From assembly GCA_963782045.1 (NCBI GenBank), contig CAWAIR010000037.1:868001-932000 (forward strand): a DNA stretch of 64,000 bases, given 5' to 3'. Under the pieces are notes generated by a model, which worked only from the letters and a program-made list of their open reading frames with translations, searched no databases and was not told where the DNA came from. Position 1 is the first letter of the stretch. Each line of letters begins with the position of its first letter. This DNA is from CAVSRC01 sp963782045. Its GTDB lineage: Bacteria > Pseudomonadota > Alphaproteobacteria > Rhizobiales > Kaistiaceae. The position numbers and the translations under genes were made by a program. Below are positions 26,490 through 35,083 of this stretch, one piece after another.

Positions 26490-27227
26490 TCAGCGCAGGA
26501 CGGCCTTGAGCTCGCCCTGGACCCGCCTCAGCGACGGCAGATAGAGGGCCACGAGATCCTCGACGCTCTCCTGCGTGGCCGCAACGCCGACATTGAGCGC
26601 GGCGACCGTAACGCCGCGGACGTTGATTACCGGGACGGCGATGGAGCGCAGGCCGAGCTCCACCTCCTGGTCGATGAGCGCGTAGCCATCGGCACGCACC
26701 TTGTCCAGTTCCGCCATGATGTCACCCCGCACGGTCAGCGTATGGCGCGTGCGGGCGACCAGCGGCGCCTCGGCGAGGATGGCGCCTGCCACCTCCTCCG
26801 GCGTGGCCGCCAGCATGACGCGCCCCATGGAGGTGCAAAAGGCTGGCAGGCGTGAGCCGGGCATGAGCGCGATCGACATCACCTTGCGTTGCGCGGCTCG
26901 TGCGACATAGACGATCTCGACCCCGTCCAGGATCGACACGGACGAGCTTTCGCCGAGTTCGTTCGAGAGCCGGTCGAGCAGCGGCTGCACGACATGCGGC
27001 AACGGCATGGTCGCCAGGCACGCCGAGCCGAGACGCAGGACGCGCGGCGTCAGCGTGAAATACTTGCCGTCGTAGTCGGCGTAACCCCCATGCGCCAGGG
27101 TGAGCAGGCAGCGGCGCGCCGTGGCCCGGTCCAGGCCGGACGCGGCGGCGACCTCGGCAACTGATTGGCGCGGCCGTTCGGTCGTGAACGTCTCGATGGC
27201 CGCCAGTCCCTTGGCGAGGCCGCTCAT
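26490..27227 (-). CDS. IclR-family regulator, PcaR/PobR-like
   Basis: A 245-residue IclR regulator. The N-terminal winged helix reads SVAEVAAASGLDRATARRCLLTL, and the effector domain has LPAFCTSMGRVMLA and GYALIDQEVELGLRSIAVPV, the wording typical of the PcaR/PcaU/PobR branch. The ATG at 27227 is chosen because the family normally starts a few residues before the KGLAAIETF segment. It is divergent from pcaIJ with 160 bases between the starts. By analogy it would activate pcaIJ in response to a beta-ketoadipate-pathway intermediate. Confidence 0.9.
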   Translation of the reverse strand: MSGLAKGLAAIETFTTERPRQSVAEVAAASGLDRATARRCLLTLAHGGYADYDGKYFTLTPRVLRLGSACLATMPLPHVVQPLLDRLSNELGESSSVSILDGVEIVYVARAAQRKVMSIALMPGSRLPAFCTSMGRVMLAATPEEVAGAILAEAPLVARTRHTLTVRGDIMAELDKVRADGYALIDQEVELGLRSIAVPVINVRGVTVAALNVGVAATQESVEDLVALYLPSLRRVQGELKAVLR

Positions 27228-27266
27228 GATGTCGCGGTGCCCGATGGTCACGAGATATATCGTCCG

Positions 27267-27303
27267 TTGTGCGCTATGTAAACAATCGCACGATATCGCA
27301 CAA
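27267..27303 (+). promoter_or_regulatory. Probable IclR-type operator between the regulator and pcaI
   Basis: Arms TTGTGCG (27267-27273) and CGCACAA (27297-27303) form an inverted repeat, and ATCGCAC occurs twice in direct orientation inside it. IclR activators of the PcaU/PobR group are known to bind an inverted repeat plus an extra direct copy, so the layout fits. It lies in the divergent promoter region. Confidence 0.5.
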
Positions 27304-27387
27304 ATTCGTTGCGGGCAAACCGGTGCCGCGCATATTTTCTTGGCGTGGCCCGGCGTTGACCATGCCGGGCGGAAAGGACCGACAGCC

Positions 27388-28110
27388 ATGGACAAGACGG
27401 CGCCGGACCTCGCCACTGCGGTGGCGGGGATCGAAGACGGCATGACCCTGATGGTGGGGGGGTTCGGCGGCGCGGGCGCGCCAATCGAACTCATCCACGC
27501 TTTGATCGATCGCTTCCGGAAGACCGGGAGTCCCTACAATCTGACCGTGATCAGCAACAATGCCGGCAATGGCCGCATCGGCATCGCGGCGATGATCGAC
27601 GCCGGCATGATTGCCAAGATGATCTGTTCCTTCCCGCGCTCGCCGGATACGCATGCCTTCAACGAACGATACGCGGCCGGAGAGATCGAGCTGGAACTGG
27701 TGCCGCAGGGAACACTTGCCGAACGCATTCGCGCCGGCGGCGCCGGCATTCCGGCGTTCTACACGCCGAGCAGCTACGGCACGATACTGGCCGAGGGCAA
27801 GCCGACGGCAGAATTCGACAGCCGCATGTATGTGCAGGAGCGCTGGCTCAAGGCCGACGCCGCGATCATCAAAGCGGACCGCGCCGACCGGCTGGGCAAC
27901 CTCACCTATCGCATGGCCGCGCGCAATTTCGCGCCGCTCATGGCCGCAGCGGCGCGGCTCACCATCGTGCAGGTCAACCATGTGGTCGAGCCCGGCGAGA
28001 TCGACCCCGAAAGCGTCGTCACGCCGAGCATCTTTGTCAATCGCATCGTCGCAGTGCCCGACTCCCGGCAGGAAGAGGCGTTGGTGCGCGCTGGAGTAGC
28101 CTATTCATGA
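27388..28110 (+). CDS. pcaI: 3-oxoadipate CoA-transferase subunit A
   Basis: A 240-residue class I CoA-transferase alpha subunit: the nucleotide-like loop GGFGGAGAPIELI near residue 30, NNAGNGRIGIAAMIDAGMIAKMICSFPRS, and the ELVPQGTLAERIRAGGAGIPAFYTP segment, which is standard for PcaI/ScoA. With subunit B it moves CoA from succinyl-CoA to 3-oxoadipate. The ATG at 27388 has GGAAAGGA upstream. It overlaps pcaJ as ATGA. SCOT activity on acetoacetate is an alternative, but the PcaR-like divergent regulator favours the beta-ketoadipate assignment. Confidence 0.88.
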   Translation: MDKTAPDLATAVAGIEDGMTLMVGGFGGAGAPIELIHALIDRFRKTGSPYNLTVISNNAGNGRIGIAAMIDAGMIAKMICSFPRSPDTHAFNERYAAGEIELELVPQGTLAERIRAGGAGIPAFYTPSSYGTILAEGKPTAEFDSRMYVQERWLKADAAIIKADRADRLGNLTYRMAARNFAPLMAAAARLTIVQVNHVVEPGEIDPESVVTPSIFVNRIVAVPDSRQEEALVRAGVAYS

Positions 28111-28787
28111 CCGAGAAACTCTCGAACGCCCAGATCGCCTGGCGCGCGGCGCAGGACATCGCCGACGGCACCTATGTCAACCTGGGCATCGGCTTTCCCG
28201 AGATGGTGGCGCGGTTCCAGCCGCCGGGGCGGCAGACCATATTCCACACCGAGAACGGCATCCTCAATTTCGGCGAGGCCCCCGCCCCCGGCACGGAAGA
28301 CTGGGACCTGATCAACGCCGGCAAGAAGGCCGTCACGCTGCTGCCCGGCGCGGCGTTCTTCGACCACGCCACCAGCTTCGCCATGGTGCGCGGCGGTCAT
28401 CTCGATGTCGCGATCCTGGGCACGTACGAGGTCGCCGAGAACGGCGACATCGCCAACTGGAGCACCGGTCCCAAAGGCGTTCCCGCCGTCGGCGGGGCGA
28501 TGGATCTGGTGCATGGCGCCAAGCGCGTGGCGGTGATCACCGATCACGTGACCAAGACCGGCAAGCCCAAGCTGGTCAAGCGGTGCAGCCTGCCGCTGAC
28601 CGGCGTTGGCTGCGTCACGCGGGTCTATACCAGCCTCGCCGTCGTCGACATCGAGAACCAGCGCTTTGTGCTGAGAGAGAAATTGCCCGGCATCAGCCTT
28701 GATGAGCTGCAGGCGATGACCGGGGCGGAACTGATCGTGCCCGAGACAGTGGACGATCTCATCGTGCCGGAGGTTGCAGATGCCTGA
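28107..28787 (+). CDS. pcaJ: 3-oxoadipate CoA-transferase subunit B
   Basis: A 226-residue beta subunit with the catalytic Glu in the TENGILNFG motif near residue 50, YVNLGIGFPEMVARFQ at the start, GGHLDVAILGTYEV and MDLVHGAKRVAVITDH further on. These are all diagnostic for PcaJ/ScoB. Translationally coupled to pcaI. About 240 bases without a recognisable gene follow before the LysR gene on the other strand. The rest of the pca pathway is not in the window. Confidence 0.88.
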   Translation: MTEKLSNAQIAWRAAQDIADGTYVNLGIGFPEMVARFQPPGRQTIFHTENGILNFGEAPAPGTEDWDLINAGKKAVTLLPGAAFFDHATSFAMVRGGHLDVAILGTYEVAENGDIANWSTGPKGVPAVGGAMDLVHGAKRVAVITDHVTKTGKPKLVKRCSLPLTGVGCVTRVYTSLAVVDIENQRFVLREKLPGISLDELQAMTGAELIVPETVDDLIVPEVADA

Positions 28788-29024
28788 AGCATTCGTTTGC
28801 GCCACGGACGACTAGAACTACAAAACGTCGCGATGAGGACCGTGGACGTGCACGGCTGCATACTCATCGGCAGTGATCAGCTGATGTCTGGTTTTGATTC
28901 GGACGTTCGCCGACTGGTTGCGTACGTTGCAGATGCGCCGAGAACTGAACCGCGATCTGGTAGAAACGCGACCGCGCGGAGCGCAGTCGCCGTTCATGCA
29001 TTGCGGCTGTCCTGCACGCTTCGC

Positions 29025-29960
29025 CTATGAAGCCTGCAGGCGGCGCCTGCGGTTCCCATTTTGCCTATCATCCTTCGTCACCGGCACCAACAGACGGCTG
29101 CAGATATCGAAGAGTTCCATCACATAGACATTGCGGGTGAGGAACTGGGCCTGGCCGAAGAGAACATCCACGCGCGGAAGCATGTCGAGCGGCACCGAGA
29201 CGAGATCGCGGTCGGATGCTGTGATGCACCAGGAGGGGATGATCCCGAAGCCGAGGCTGGCTTCCACGCAGCGCTTCACGCTGGAACTGCCCGACGTGGA
29301 GATCGAGGGAACGATGGAGCGGCCGCCGGAGCGCAGGAAGTCGAGGGCAAGGCTGCGCAGCGTCTGGCCTGGTTCGAACGTAACGAACGGCCGGCCGGCG
29401 GCCCAATCCGGCACGTCCCTGGGCGCGGGCGGCGCACCCCAACTCCGCGGATAGACAAGGCTGAGGCCATAGCTGCCAACCAAGCGCTGCGGCACGGTGG
29501 CATCGCCGAAGAAGCGCTCGCCGATGCAGACGTCGAGCCCGCCGTTCTTGACCATCTCGGCGAGCACCGTGTCCCGCTCATAGGCCACGACCTCGACGGC
29601 CGGATATTTGAGCCGGAACTCGGCCAGCACCGCTGGGAACAGGTAGAAGAAGATCGCTTGCGGCATGCCCACGCGCAGCATCGCGCGCTGGCTCTCGACG
29701 ATCTGGGACAGGCGCTCCAGCATCGTGTCCAGCTCGGGGTGCAGCAGGTTATAGAGCGTGCGTCCGCGCGGCGTCAGCGTGACGTTCTTGGCGCCCTGGC
29801 CAGATTGAACCAGCTGATCCTTCAGGATCTGTTCCAGCCGCCGCACGTGGTTGGCGGCCGACTGGTAGCTGAGGTTGAGTTCGCGCGCCGCCGCCGAGAA
29901 CGAACCGTGCCTGGCGACCAGGTAGAACGTTTGGATCAGAGTGAGATTGACTTCCGGCAA
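29025..29960 (-). CDS. LysR-family regulator divergent from the amino-acid oxidation operon
   Basis: A LysR protein of about 311 residues: VNLTLIQTFYLVARHGSFSAAARELNLSY, helix-turn-helix QSAANHVRRLEQIL, and an effector domain with GLDVCIGERFFGDA and VEASLGFGIIPSW. A TTG at 29960 has GGAG at good spacing and is preferred to a longer TTG start. It is divergent from the flavoenzyme gene at 30139 with 178 bases between, so it is the natural regulator of that operon. Its inducer would be the transported amino acid or its imine product. Confidence 0.85.
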   Translation of the reverse strand: MPEVNLTLIQTFYLVARHGSFSAAARELNLSYQSAANHVRRLEQILKDQLVQSGQGAKNVTLTPRGRTLYNLLHPELDTMLERLSQIVESQRAMLRVGMPQAIFFYLFPAVLAEFRLKYPAVEVVAYERDTVLAEMVKNGGLDVCIGERFFGDATVPQRLVGSYGLSLVYPRSWGAPPAPRDVPDWAAGRPFVTFEPGQTLRSLALDFLRSGGRSIVPSISTSGSSSVKRCVEASLGFGIIPSWCITASDRDLVSVPLDMLPRVDVLFGQAQFLTRNVYVMELFDICSRLLVPVTKDDRQNGNRRRRLQAS

Positions 29961-30138
29961 AGTCCAGCTCCGCTCGGCCCACAAGCGTCAAGCATAGCAC
30001 TTGACCTGTGGCGGGCACCAACGGCCAAGGTGACCGCCAATCCAAAAAAGACAACCCCTCGGAGCCGGTCATTTGTATGGACCCCGCCCGCCGTGCTGAC
30101 CATCGTGGCCGTCGACGCAGCACCGATCGGAAACGCCG

Positions 30139-31320
30139 ATGGCATCCGCCGCGAGACCACGATCGATCGTCATCATCGGCGCCGGCATTGTCGGTGTATC
30201 CGCCGGCTATTTCCTGGCCGGCACCGGCCATGCCGTCACGGTCCTCGATGCAATCGGTCCCGCCGGCGGGCCGACCGGAGCCTCGGACGGCGCCGTGTCG
30301 GTGGCGAGCAAGACGCCTGGCCCGATGATGCGGCTGGCCATCGCCGGCGTCGCCACCTATCGCGAACTCAGCCGGGCGGGCGTGCTTGCCGGCGACTTCA
30401 TCGCGCGCCCGACCTTCATCGTGGCGGCCAACGCGGCCGAAGAGGCGGTGCTCGCCCGCCATGCCGCCTCGCTGGAGGCGGCCGGCATCGCGGTGACGCG
30501 GCTGACGAAGGCCGACATCCAGCAGCGCGTGCCGGCGCTCGCCGCCGACGTCGTCGCCGTGCTCGCGGTCCACGACGAGGGCCACGCCATCGGCTACCGC
30601 ATCGTCCATCGCCTGGCTGCCGCCGCCGGCCTCCGCATCGTCCGTGGCGCCCGCGTCACCGCGCTCCGCCGCGATGGCTCCGGCGGAGCGGTGACCGGCG
30701 TGATTGCCGGGGCTGAGGCCTACGAGGCCGACGCGGTGATCATCGCTGCGGGCGTCGCGTCGGCGGCGCTGGCGGGCCTCGGCGACGTGATCCGTCCGCG
30801 CAAGGGCCAGTTGATCGTGACCGAGCGGCGCGGCCGCGGCGCTCCGGCGATGCCGGGATCGCTGATGTCGAGCCGCTATCTGGTGAGCAAAGGCGTGCAG
30901 CCGTCCGAGCGGCCGGTGGCGGGGCGCTCGTTCGGCCTGGTCATCGACCCGCTGGCGACCGGGCAACTGCTGATCGGCGGCACCCGCGAGGACAGCGGCG
31001 AGGCCGGCGAGACCGACCTCGCAGCAGTGCAGCGCCTGCTCGGCGAGGCGGTGCAGCTCTGTCCCTCGGTGGCGGCGCTGCGGGTCCTCCGCGTCTTCGC
31101 CGGCGTGCGCGCGGCGACTGCCGACGGCCTGCCGCTGGTCGGTGCCCTCCCCGGCGCCGACAATTGCTGGATCGCGGCCGGCTTCGAGGGCGACGGCATC
31201 TGCCTGGGGCCGCTGATCGGCCGCACGCTGGCGCAACTGGTGCGCGGCGAGGCGCCAACGGCCGACGTTTCGATGCTCGACTCGCGCCGCTTCGCGCCGC
31301 AAACGGCGACCCGCCAATGA
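30139..31320 (+). CDS. FAD-dependent D-amino-acid dehydrogenase-like subunit (DadA/DAO family)
   Basis: A 393-residue flavoprotein. The dinucleotide motif IVIIGAGIVGVSAGYFLAGTGHAVTVLD opens the protein, a DAO-family substrate domain follows, and the closing VRAATADGLPLVGALPG / GFEGDGICLGPLIGRTLAQL segment completes FAD binding. It overlaps by ATGA with a small 2Fe-2S protein gene, which overlaps an HcnB-like gene. This three-gene arrangement is that of heteromeric dehydrogenases of D-hydroxyproline (LhpB-type), opines or L-proline. It would oxidise a D-amino or secondary amine to an imine and pass electrons to the chain. The exact substrate is unknown. Confidence 0.85.
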   Translation: MASAARPRSIVIIGAGIVGVSAGYFLAGTGHAVTVLDAIGPAGGPTGASDGAVSVASKTPGPMMRLAIAGVATYRELSRAGVLAGDFIARPTFIVAANAAEEAVLARHAASLEAAGIAVTRLTKADIQQRVPALAADVVAVLAVHDEGHAIGYRIVHRLAAAAGLRIVRGARVTALRRDGSGGAVTGVIAGAEAYEADAVIIAAGVASAALAGLGDVIRPRKGQLIVTERRGRGAPAMPGSLMSSRYLVSKGVQPSERPVAGRSFGLVIDPLATGQLLIGGTREDSGEAGETDLAAVQRLLGEAVQLCPSVAALRVLRVFAGVRAATADGLPLVGALPGADNCWIAAGFEGDGICLGPLIGRTLAQLVRGEAPTADVSMLDSRRFAPQTATRQ

Positions 31321-31574
31321 GCGGCGGCACCTTCCTGTGGCGTGGCCGGCCCATCCCGTTCCGCGCGGGACAGAGCATCGGCACGGCGCTGCTCGCCGCC
31401 GGCATCGCCGATCTCGGCGCCTCGCACGCCGGCAGCGCACGCTACTTCTGCGGCGTCGGCGCCTGCCAGGCCTGCACGGTCAGGGTGGACGGCGTCGTGC
31501 GTGAGGCCTGCATCGCACCGGCGACAGCCGGCGCCGTGGTCGAGAGCATCGAGTCCGTGGAGGGCGAGCCATGA
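31317..31574 (+). CDS. Small [2Fe-2S] subunit of the heteromeric amino-acid dehydrogenase (HcnA/LhpE-like)
   Basis: An 85-residue protein of the Fer2_4 type. The iron-sulfur ligands are in YFCGVGACQACTV near residue 43-51 with a fourth Cys in REACIAPA near residue 63. The start is the ATG in the ATGA overlap with the flavoprotein gene, and its end overlaps the next gene the same way. Such subunits carry electrons between the two flavoproteins. It has no independent function known outside these complexes. Confidence 0.87.
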   Translation: MSGGTFLWRGRPIPFRAGQSIGTALLAAGIADLGASHAGSARYFCGVGACQACTVRVDGVVREACIAPATAGAVVESIESVEGEP

Positions 31575-32896
31575 GCGCCGTCGACGTGCTGGTCGTCGGC
31601 GGCGGACCGGCGGGAATTGCCGCCGCCGCGGCGACGGCGCGGGCGGGGCTGGCGACGATGCTGGTCGAGCAGCGTCCGACCATCGGCGGCGCGCTTTTCA
31701 TGCAATCGGCCGAAGGCAGCGCACCGGTGCCGATGCCGGGCGCGCTGGTCGCGCGCTGGCAGAGGCTCGCCGCAACCCTCGCCGGGCTGCCGGTCGATCT
31801 CCGCCTCCAGCACGGATTCGGCGGCCTTGACGCGACCGGCACGGCGATCGTCGAGGACCGCAAGGCCGGCCGCATCGTGGCGGTGAAGCCGCGCGGCATC
31901 GTGCTCGCTGTCGGCGCGGTGGAAGCGGTGACGCCGCGGCCCGGCTGGGACCTGCCGCGGGTCACCACCATCGGCGGGCTGCAGATGATGATGAAGCAGG
32001 CCGGGTGCCTACCGCCCGGCCGCATCGTGCTCGCCGGCAGCGGGCCGCTGATCATCGCCGCGGCCGCCCAGATGGCGGCGCTCGGCCGCCGCCCGCTCGC
32101 GGTCTTCGAGGCGGGGCGGCCGCTGGCCGCCTTCGGCGCCGGCCCGGCGCTCGCCTTCCATCCCGACTACGTCATGCAGGCCGGCTTCTTCGGCCTCCGC
32201 CTCGCCCGCCATGGCGTGGCGTGGCGGACGCGGCGGCGGGTGGTGGCGATCGCAGGTGACGGCGACGCCCTCAAGCTCACCGTGGAGGGGCCGCAGGGGC
32301 AGTCGACGCTTGCAACCGACTGGCTGGCGCTGCACGACGGCCTCAGGCCGAACGACTTCGGACTTCCGGCCGACGGCACGAGCGCCGGCCCGGTCGTGGT
32401 GCGGGCCGGCGACTGCCGCGAGGTGCTGGGCGGCATGGCGGCCATCGCCGACGGAACGCGGGCCGGCACGCAGATGGTCGCCAAGCTCGCCGGCCGGCCG
32501 GCGCCGAGCGGCGGGACATCCGCGATCGACCGTCACCGGCAGGCGCAGGCGATCCTTGCCCGCATCTTCGCGCCGCCGCCGGTCGATCTCGCGGCGCTGC
32601 CCGACGAGACCGTGCTCTGCCGCTGCGAGAAGCGGACGGTCGGCGACCTCAAGGCGCTGCTTGGCGAACAGCGCGACGCCCTGTCGCCGCGCGAGGTGAA
32701 GCTCAACGGCCGCTTCGGCATGGGCGCGTGCCAGGGACGCTTCTGCGCCGAGTGGACGGCGCGCCTGATCGGCGCCGGCGGCGGCGCGACGCCGCCGGTC
32801 GACGCGATCACCGGCCACCGCTGGCCGGCGCGGCCGCTGCCGGTGAGCTCCTTCGTCACCGCCAGCGAAAGCCAGCCTGAAGAGAGCGACGGATGA
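31571..32896 (+). CDS. NAD(P)/FAD-type subunit with C-terminal BFD-like [2Fe-2S] domain (HcnB/LhpF-like)
   Basis: A 441-residue pyridine-nucleotide-disulfide-like flavoprotein: N-terminal VDVLVVGGGPAGIAAAAATARAG, a second dinucleotide motif RIVLAGSGPLIIAAAAQMAALG near residue 152, and a C-terminal domain with CRCEKRTVGDLKALLG and GMGACQGRFCA (residues ~350-395). The Cys pattern CxC...CxxxxC is the BFD-like iron-sulfur site. Together with the two preceding genes it makes the alpha-beta-gamma complex of hydroxyproline or opine dehydrogenases. The GHRWPARPLPV end is also typical. Overlaps the aldehyde dehydrogenase gene by 4 bases. Confidence 0.87.
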   Translation: MSAVDVLVVGGGPAGIAAAAATARAGLATMLVEQRPTIGGALFMQSAEGSAPVPMPGALVARWQRLAATLAGLPVDLRLQHGFGGLDATGTAIVEDRKAGRIVAVKPRGIVLAVGAVEAVTPRPGWDLPRVTTIGGLQMMMKQAGCLPPGRIVLAGSGPLIIAAAAQMAALGRRPLAVFEAGRPLAAFGAGPALAFHPDYVMQAGFFGLRLARHGVAWRTRRRVVAIAGDGDALKLTVEGPQGQSTLATDWLALHDGLRPNDFGLPADGTSAGPVVVRAGDCREVLGGMAAIADGTRAGTQMVAKLAGRPAPSGGTSAIDRHRQAQAILARIFAPPPVDLAALPDETVLCRCEKRTVGDLKALLGEQRDALSPREVKLNGRFGMGACQGRFCAEWTARLIGAGGGATPPVDAITGHRWPARPLPVSSFVTASESQPEESDG

Positions 32897-34308
32897 CCCC
32901 GATGCCGCAACACCGCGCCCGCCTGTCGGTCACTGACGGCGGCGACGCGCCGATCCGCGTCACCAATCCGTTCGACGGCAGCGCGGTCGGCACAGTGCCG
33001 GCCGCGTCGCCGGCGGCGATCGAAGAGGCGGTGCGCCGTGCCGCGGCGGCGGCGGCGGAATTCCGCCATTCGACACCGTTCGAGCGGCGGAGCTTGCTCG
33101 AAGCGCTGGCAGCGGCGATCGCCGCCGAGGCAGAGCCGCTCGCGCGGACGATCTCCGCCGAGGTCGGCAAGACGATCACGGAAGCGCGTGCCGAGGTGCG
33201 CCGCGCCGCGACCACGCTGCGCCTGTCCGGCGATGCCGCGACCTTCCTCGACGGCGAGGTGCTTGATGTCGCCGTCGTCTCCGGCGCCAAGGATCGCCGC
33301 GCCGTCGTCACCTACGTGCCGGTCGGCGTGGTGGCAGCGATCACGCCGTTCAACTATCCGCTCAACCTGCTCTGCCACAAGCTCGGGCCTGCCATCGCCG
33401 CCGGCAACGCCGTGGTCGCCAAGCCCTCGCCGAAGGCGCCGCTGGCCGCTGCCCGCCTCGCCGAGCTGGCCGTTACGGCCGGCTTCCCGAAGGACCTTTT
33501 CCAGGTGGTCCACGGCGGCGCCGAACAGGCGCTGGCGCTGGCCCGTACGCCGATCAACCTGTTGAGCTTCACCGGCGGGCCGGTCGCCGGGCTGGCGCTG
33601 AAGCGCGCCAGCGGCCTGGTGCGCACGCTCATGGAGCTCGGCGGCAACGACCCGCTGGTGGTGATGCCCGACGCCGATATCGAGCGCGCCGTCGCGACCG
33701 CAATCCGCCAGCGCTTCGAGATCGCAGGACAGAGTTGCGCCGCGGTGAAGCGCCTCTATCTCCATGCCGACGTCAAGGACGCCTTCGTCGAGAGGCTGTT
33801 GCCGGGCGTGGCGGCGCTCGCCGTCGGCGACCCGGCCGACCCGGCGACCGACATGGGCCCGCTGATCGACGTGGCCGCGGCGGAAGAGGTCGGCGCGCGC
33901 CTCGCCACCGAGGTCAGGGACGGCGCCAGGCTGCTCACCGGCGACGAGCGCCGCGGCACGCTGATGGCGCCGACCGTGATCGACGCGGTCGCACCCGACG
34001 GCCCGCTGATCGGACAGGAGACCTTCGGCCCGGTCGTCGCCATGCGCAGCTTCACCGATGCCGGCGCCGTCATCCGCGAGGTGAATGCCGGCCGCTACGG
34101 CCTCCAGGCCGGGATCTTCACCAACGACCATGCGCTGATCAGGCGTTTCGCCCGCGAGCTCGAGGTCGGCGGCATCATGGTCAACGAGGGACCGGACTAC
34201 CGCGCCGAGCACGTGCCTTTCGGCGGCGTCAAGCTGAGCGGTCTCGGCCGCGAGGGCGTACGCATCGCCATCCGTGAGATGTCGGAAAGCCGGGTCGTCA
34301 TCGACTGA
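32893..34308 (+). CDS. NAD(P)-dependent aldehyde dehydrogenase
   Basis: A 471-residue ALDH with the cofactor and catalytic motifs in order: AITPFNYPLNLLCHKLGPA (active-site Asn), NAVVAKPSPKAPL, SFTGGPVAGLALK, the general base Glu in MELGGNDPLVV, and the nucleophile in AGQSCAAVKRLY. The wording is close to lactaldehyde, phosphonoacetaldehyde and 2,5-dioxovalerate dehydrogenases. In a hydroxyproline-type route it would oxidise 2,5-dioxovalerate; in a diaminopimelate-type route it could oxidise aspartate or aminoadipate semialdehyde. It lies 16 bases upstream of the DapB-like gene. Full length. Confidence 0.85.
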   Translation: MTPMPQHRARLSVTDGGDAPIRVTNPFDGSAVGTVPAASPAAIEEAVRRAAAAAAEFRHSTPFERRSLLEALAAAIAAEAEPLARTISAEVGKTITEARAEVRRAATTLRLSGDAATFLDGEVLDVAVVSGAKDRRAVVTYVPVGVVAAITPFNYPLNLLCHKLGPAIAAGNAVVAKPSPKAPLAAARLAELAVTAGFPKDLFQVVHGGAEQALALARTPINLLSFTGGPVAGLALKRASGLVRTLMELGGNDPLVVMPDADIERAVATAIRQRFEIAGQSCAAVKRLYLHADVKDAFVERLLPGVAALAVGDPADPATDMGPLIDVAAAEEVGARLATEVRDGARLLTGDERRGTLMAPTVIDAVAPDGPLIGQETFGPVVAMRSFTDAGAVIREVNAGRYGLQAGIFTNDHALIRRFARELEVGGIMVNEGPDYRAEHVPFGGVKLSGLGREGVRIAIREMSESRVVID

Positions 34309-34324
34309 AACGGAGGGAGCGCCC

Positions 34325-35083
34325 ATGCGCGTCATCGTCTTCGGCGCCTCGGGCCGCGTCGGCACGCCGCTGGTCGAATCGGTGATCGCCGATCCCGGAC
34401 TGAAGCTCGCCGGCGCGGTGGTCTCGCCGCAATCGAGCCGGCTCGGCCAGCCGGTCGGCGACGGCGTGCTCGAATATCGCGTGATCGATCCCGGCATGAA
34501 CGCCCATTGCGACGTGATCGTCGATTTCTCGACGCCGGCCGCCAGCATCGAACTGCAACGGGCGCTGGCCGCAAAGCCGATTCCGGTCGTGGTCGGCACC
34601 ACCGGATTCTCGGCCGGGCAGCAGGCGACGATCGCGGCGGCGGCGTGCCACCGGCCGATCCTGGTCGGCGCCAACTTCGCCATCGGCTTCGAGCCGTTCG
34701 TGCGCGCGGTCACCGCCTTCGCCCGGCTCCAGCACGGCGCCGCGGCAAGCGTCGAGGAGATCTATCACGCGCGCAAGAAGGCGGCGCCGTCGGGCACTTC
34801 GCTGCGCCTCGCCGAGGAACTGCGGCGGGCGGCACCGGCGGGCGCCGGCGACAAGGGCGGGTCAGCGCCGATCAGCGTGCTGCGCGAGGGCCAGACGGTG
34901 GGCGTCAACACGGTCCGCTTCGATCTCGGAACGGTGGACGTGGAGGCGCGCTTCACGGTGCGCTCGCTCGCCGCCTATGCGCATGGGGCGCTCGCCGCCG
35001 CGCGCTGGCTGGTCGAGCAATCCCCCGGAAACGGGCTCTACTCGCCTGCCGACATGCTGGACACCGCGGGGGCGCAACAATGA
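34325..35083 (+). CDS. DapB-like (dihydrodipicolinate reductase family) oxidoreductase with altered active site
   Basis: A 252-residue protein matching DapB over its length: NAD-binding VIVFGASGRVGTPLVE, DVIVDFSTPAAS, VVVGTTGFSAGQ, and the substrate-binding AAPSGTSLRLAE. The catalytic region of E. coli DapB reads HHRHKVDAPSGT; here it is YHARKKAAPSGT, so the first His is replaced by Tyr while the Lys is kept. The context is catabolic, with an importer and oxidases, not lysine biosynthesis. It may therefore act on a cyclic imine other than dihydrodipicolinate, or in the oxidative direction. GGAGG precedes the ATG at 34325. It overlaps the DapA-like gene as ATGA. Confidence 0.8.
   Translation: MRVIVFGASGRVGTPLVESVIADPGLKLAGAVVSPQSSRLGQPVGDGVLEYRVIDPGMNAHCDVIVDFSTPAASIELQRALAAKPIPVVVGTTGFSAGQQATIAAAACHRPILVGANFAIGFEPFVRAVTAFARLQHGAAASVEEIYHARKKAAPSGTSLRLAEELRRAAPAGAGDKGGSAPISVLREGQTVGVNTVRFDLGTVDVEARFTVRSLAAYAHGALAAARWLVEQSPGNGLYSPADMLDTAGAQQ

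Noticed and set aside
26120..26855. Short open frames between the liv promoter and the IclR gene
   Set aside because: They have no ribosome sites or domains, and part of the sequence is antisense to the IclR gene.
29061..30716. A plus-strand open frame of about 551 residues antisense to the LysR gene
   Set aside because: It opposes a clear LysR protein and then enters the flavoprotein gene in the wrong frame.
29749..31440. Minus-strand open frame of about 560 residues spanning the LysR 5' end and the flavoprotein gene
   Set aside because: It crosses two well-supported genes and the divergent promoter and has no family wording.
32533..34713. Minus-strand open frame of about 726 residues across the ALDH gene
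   Set aside because: It runs antisense to an intact aldehyde dehydrogenase and neighbours with all catalytic motifs; its composition is typical of a shadow frame.
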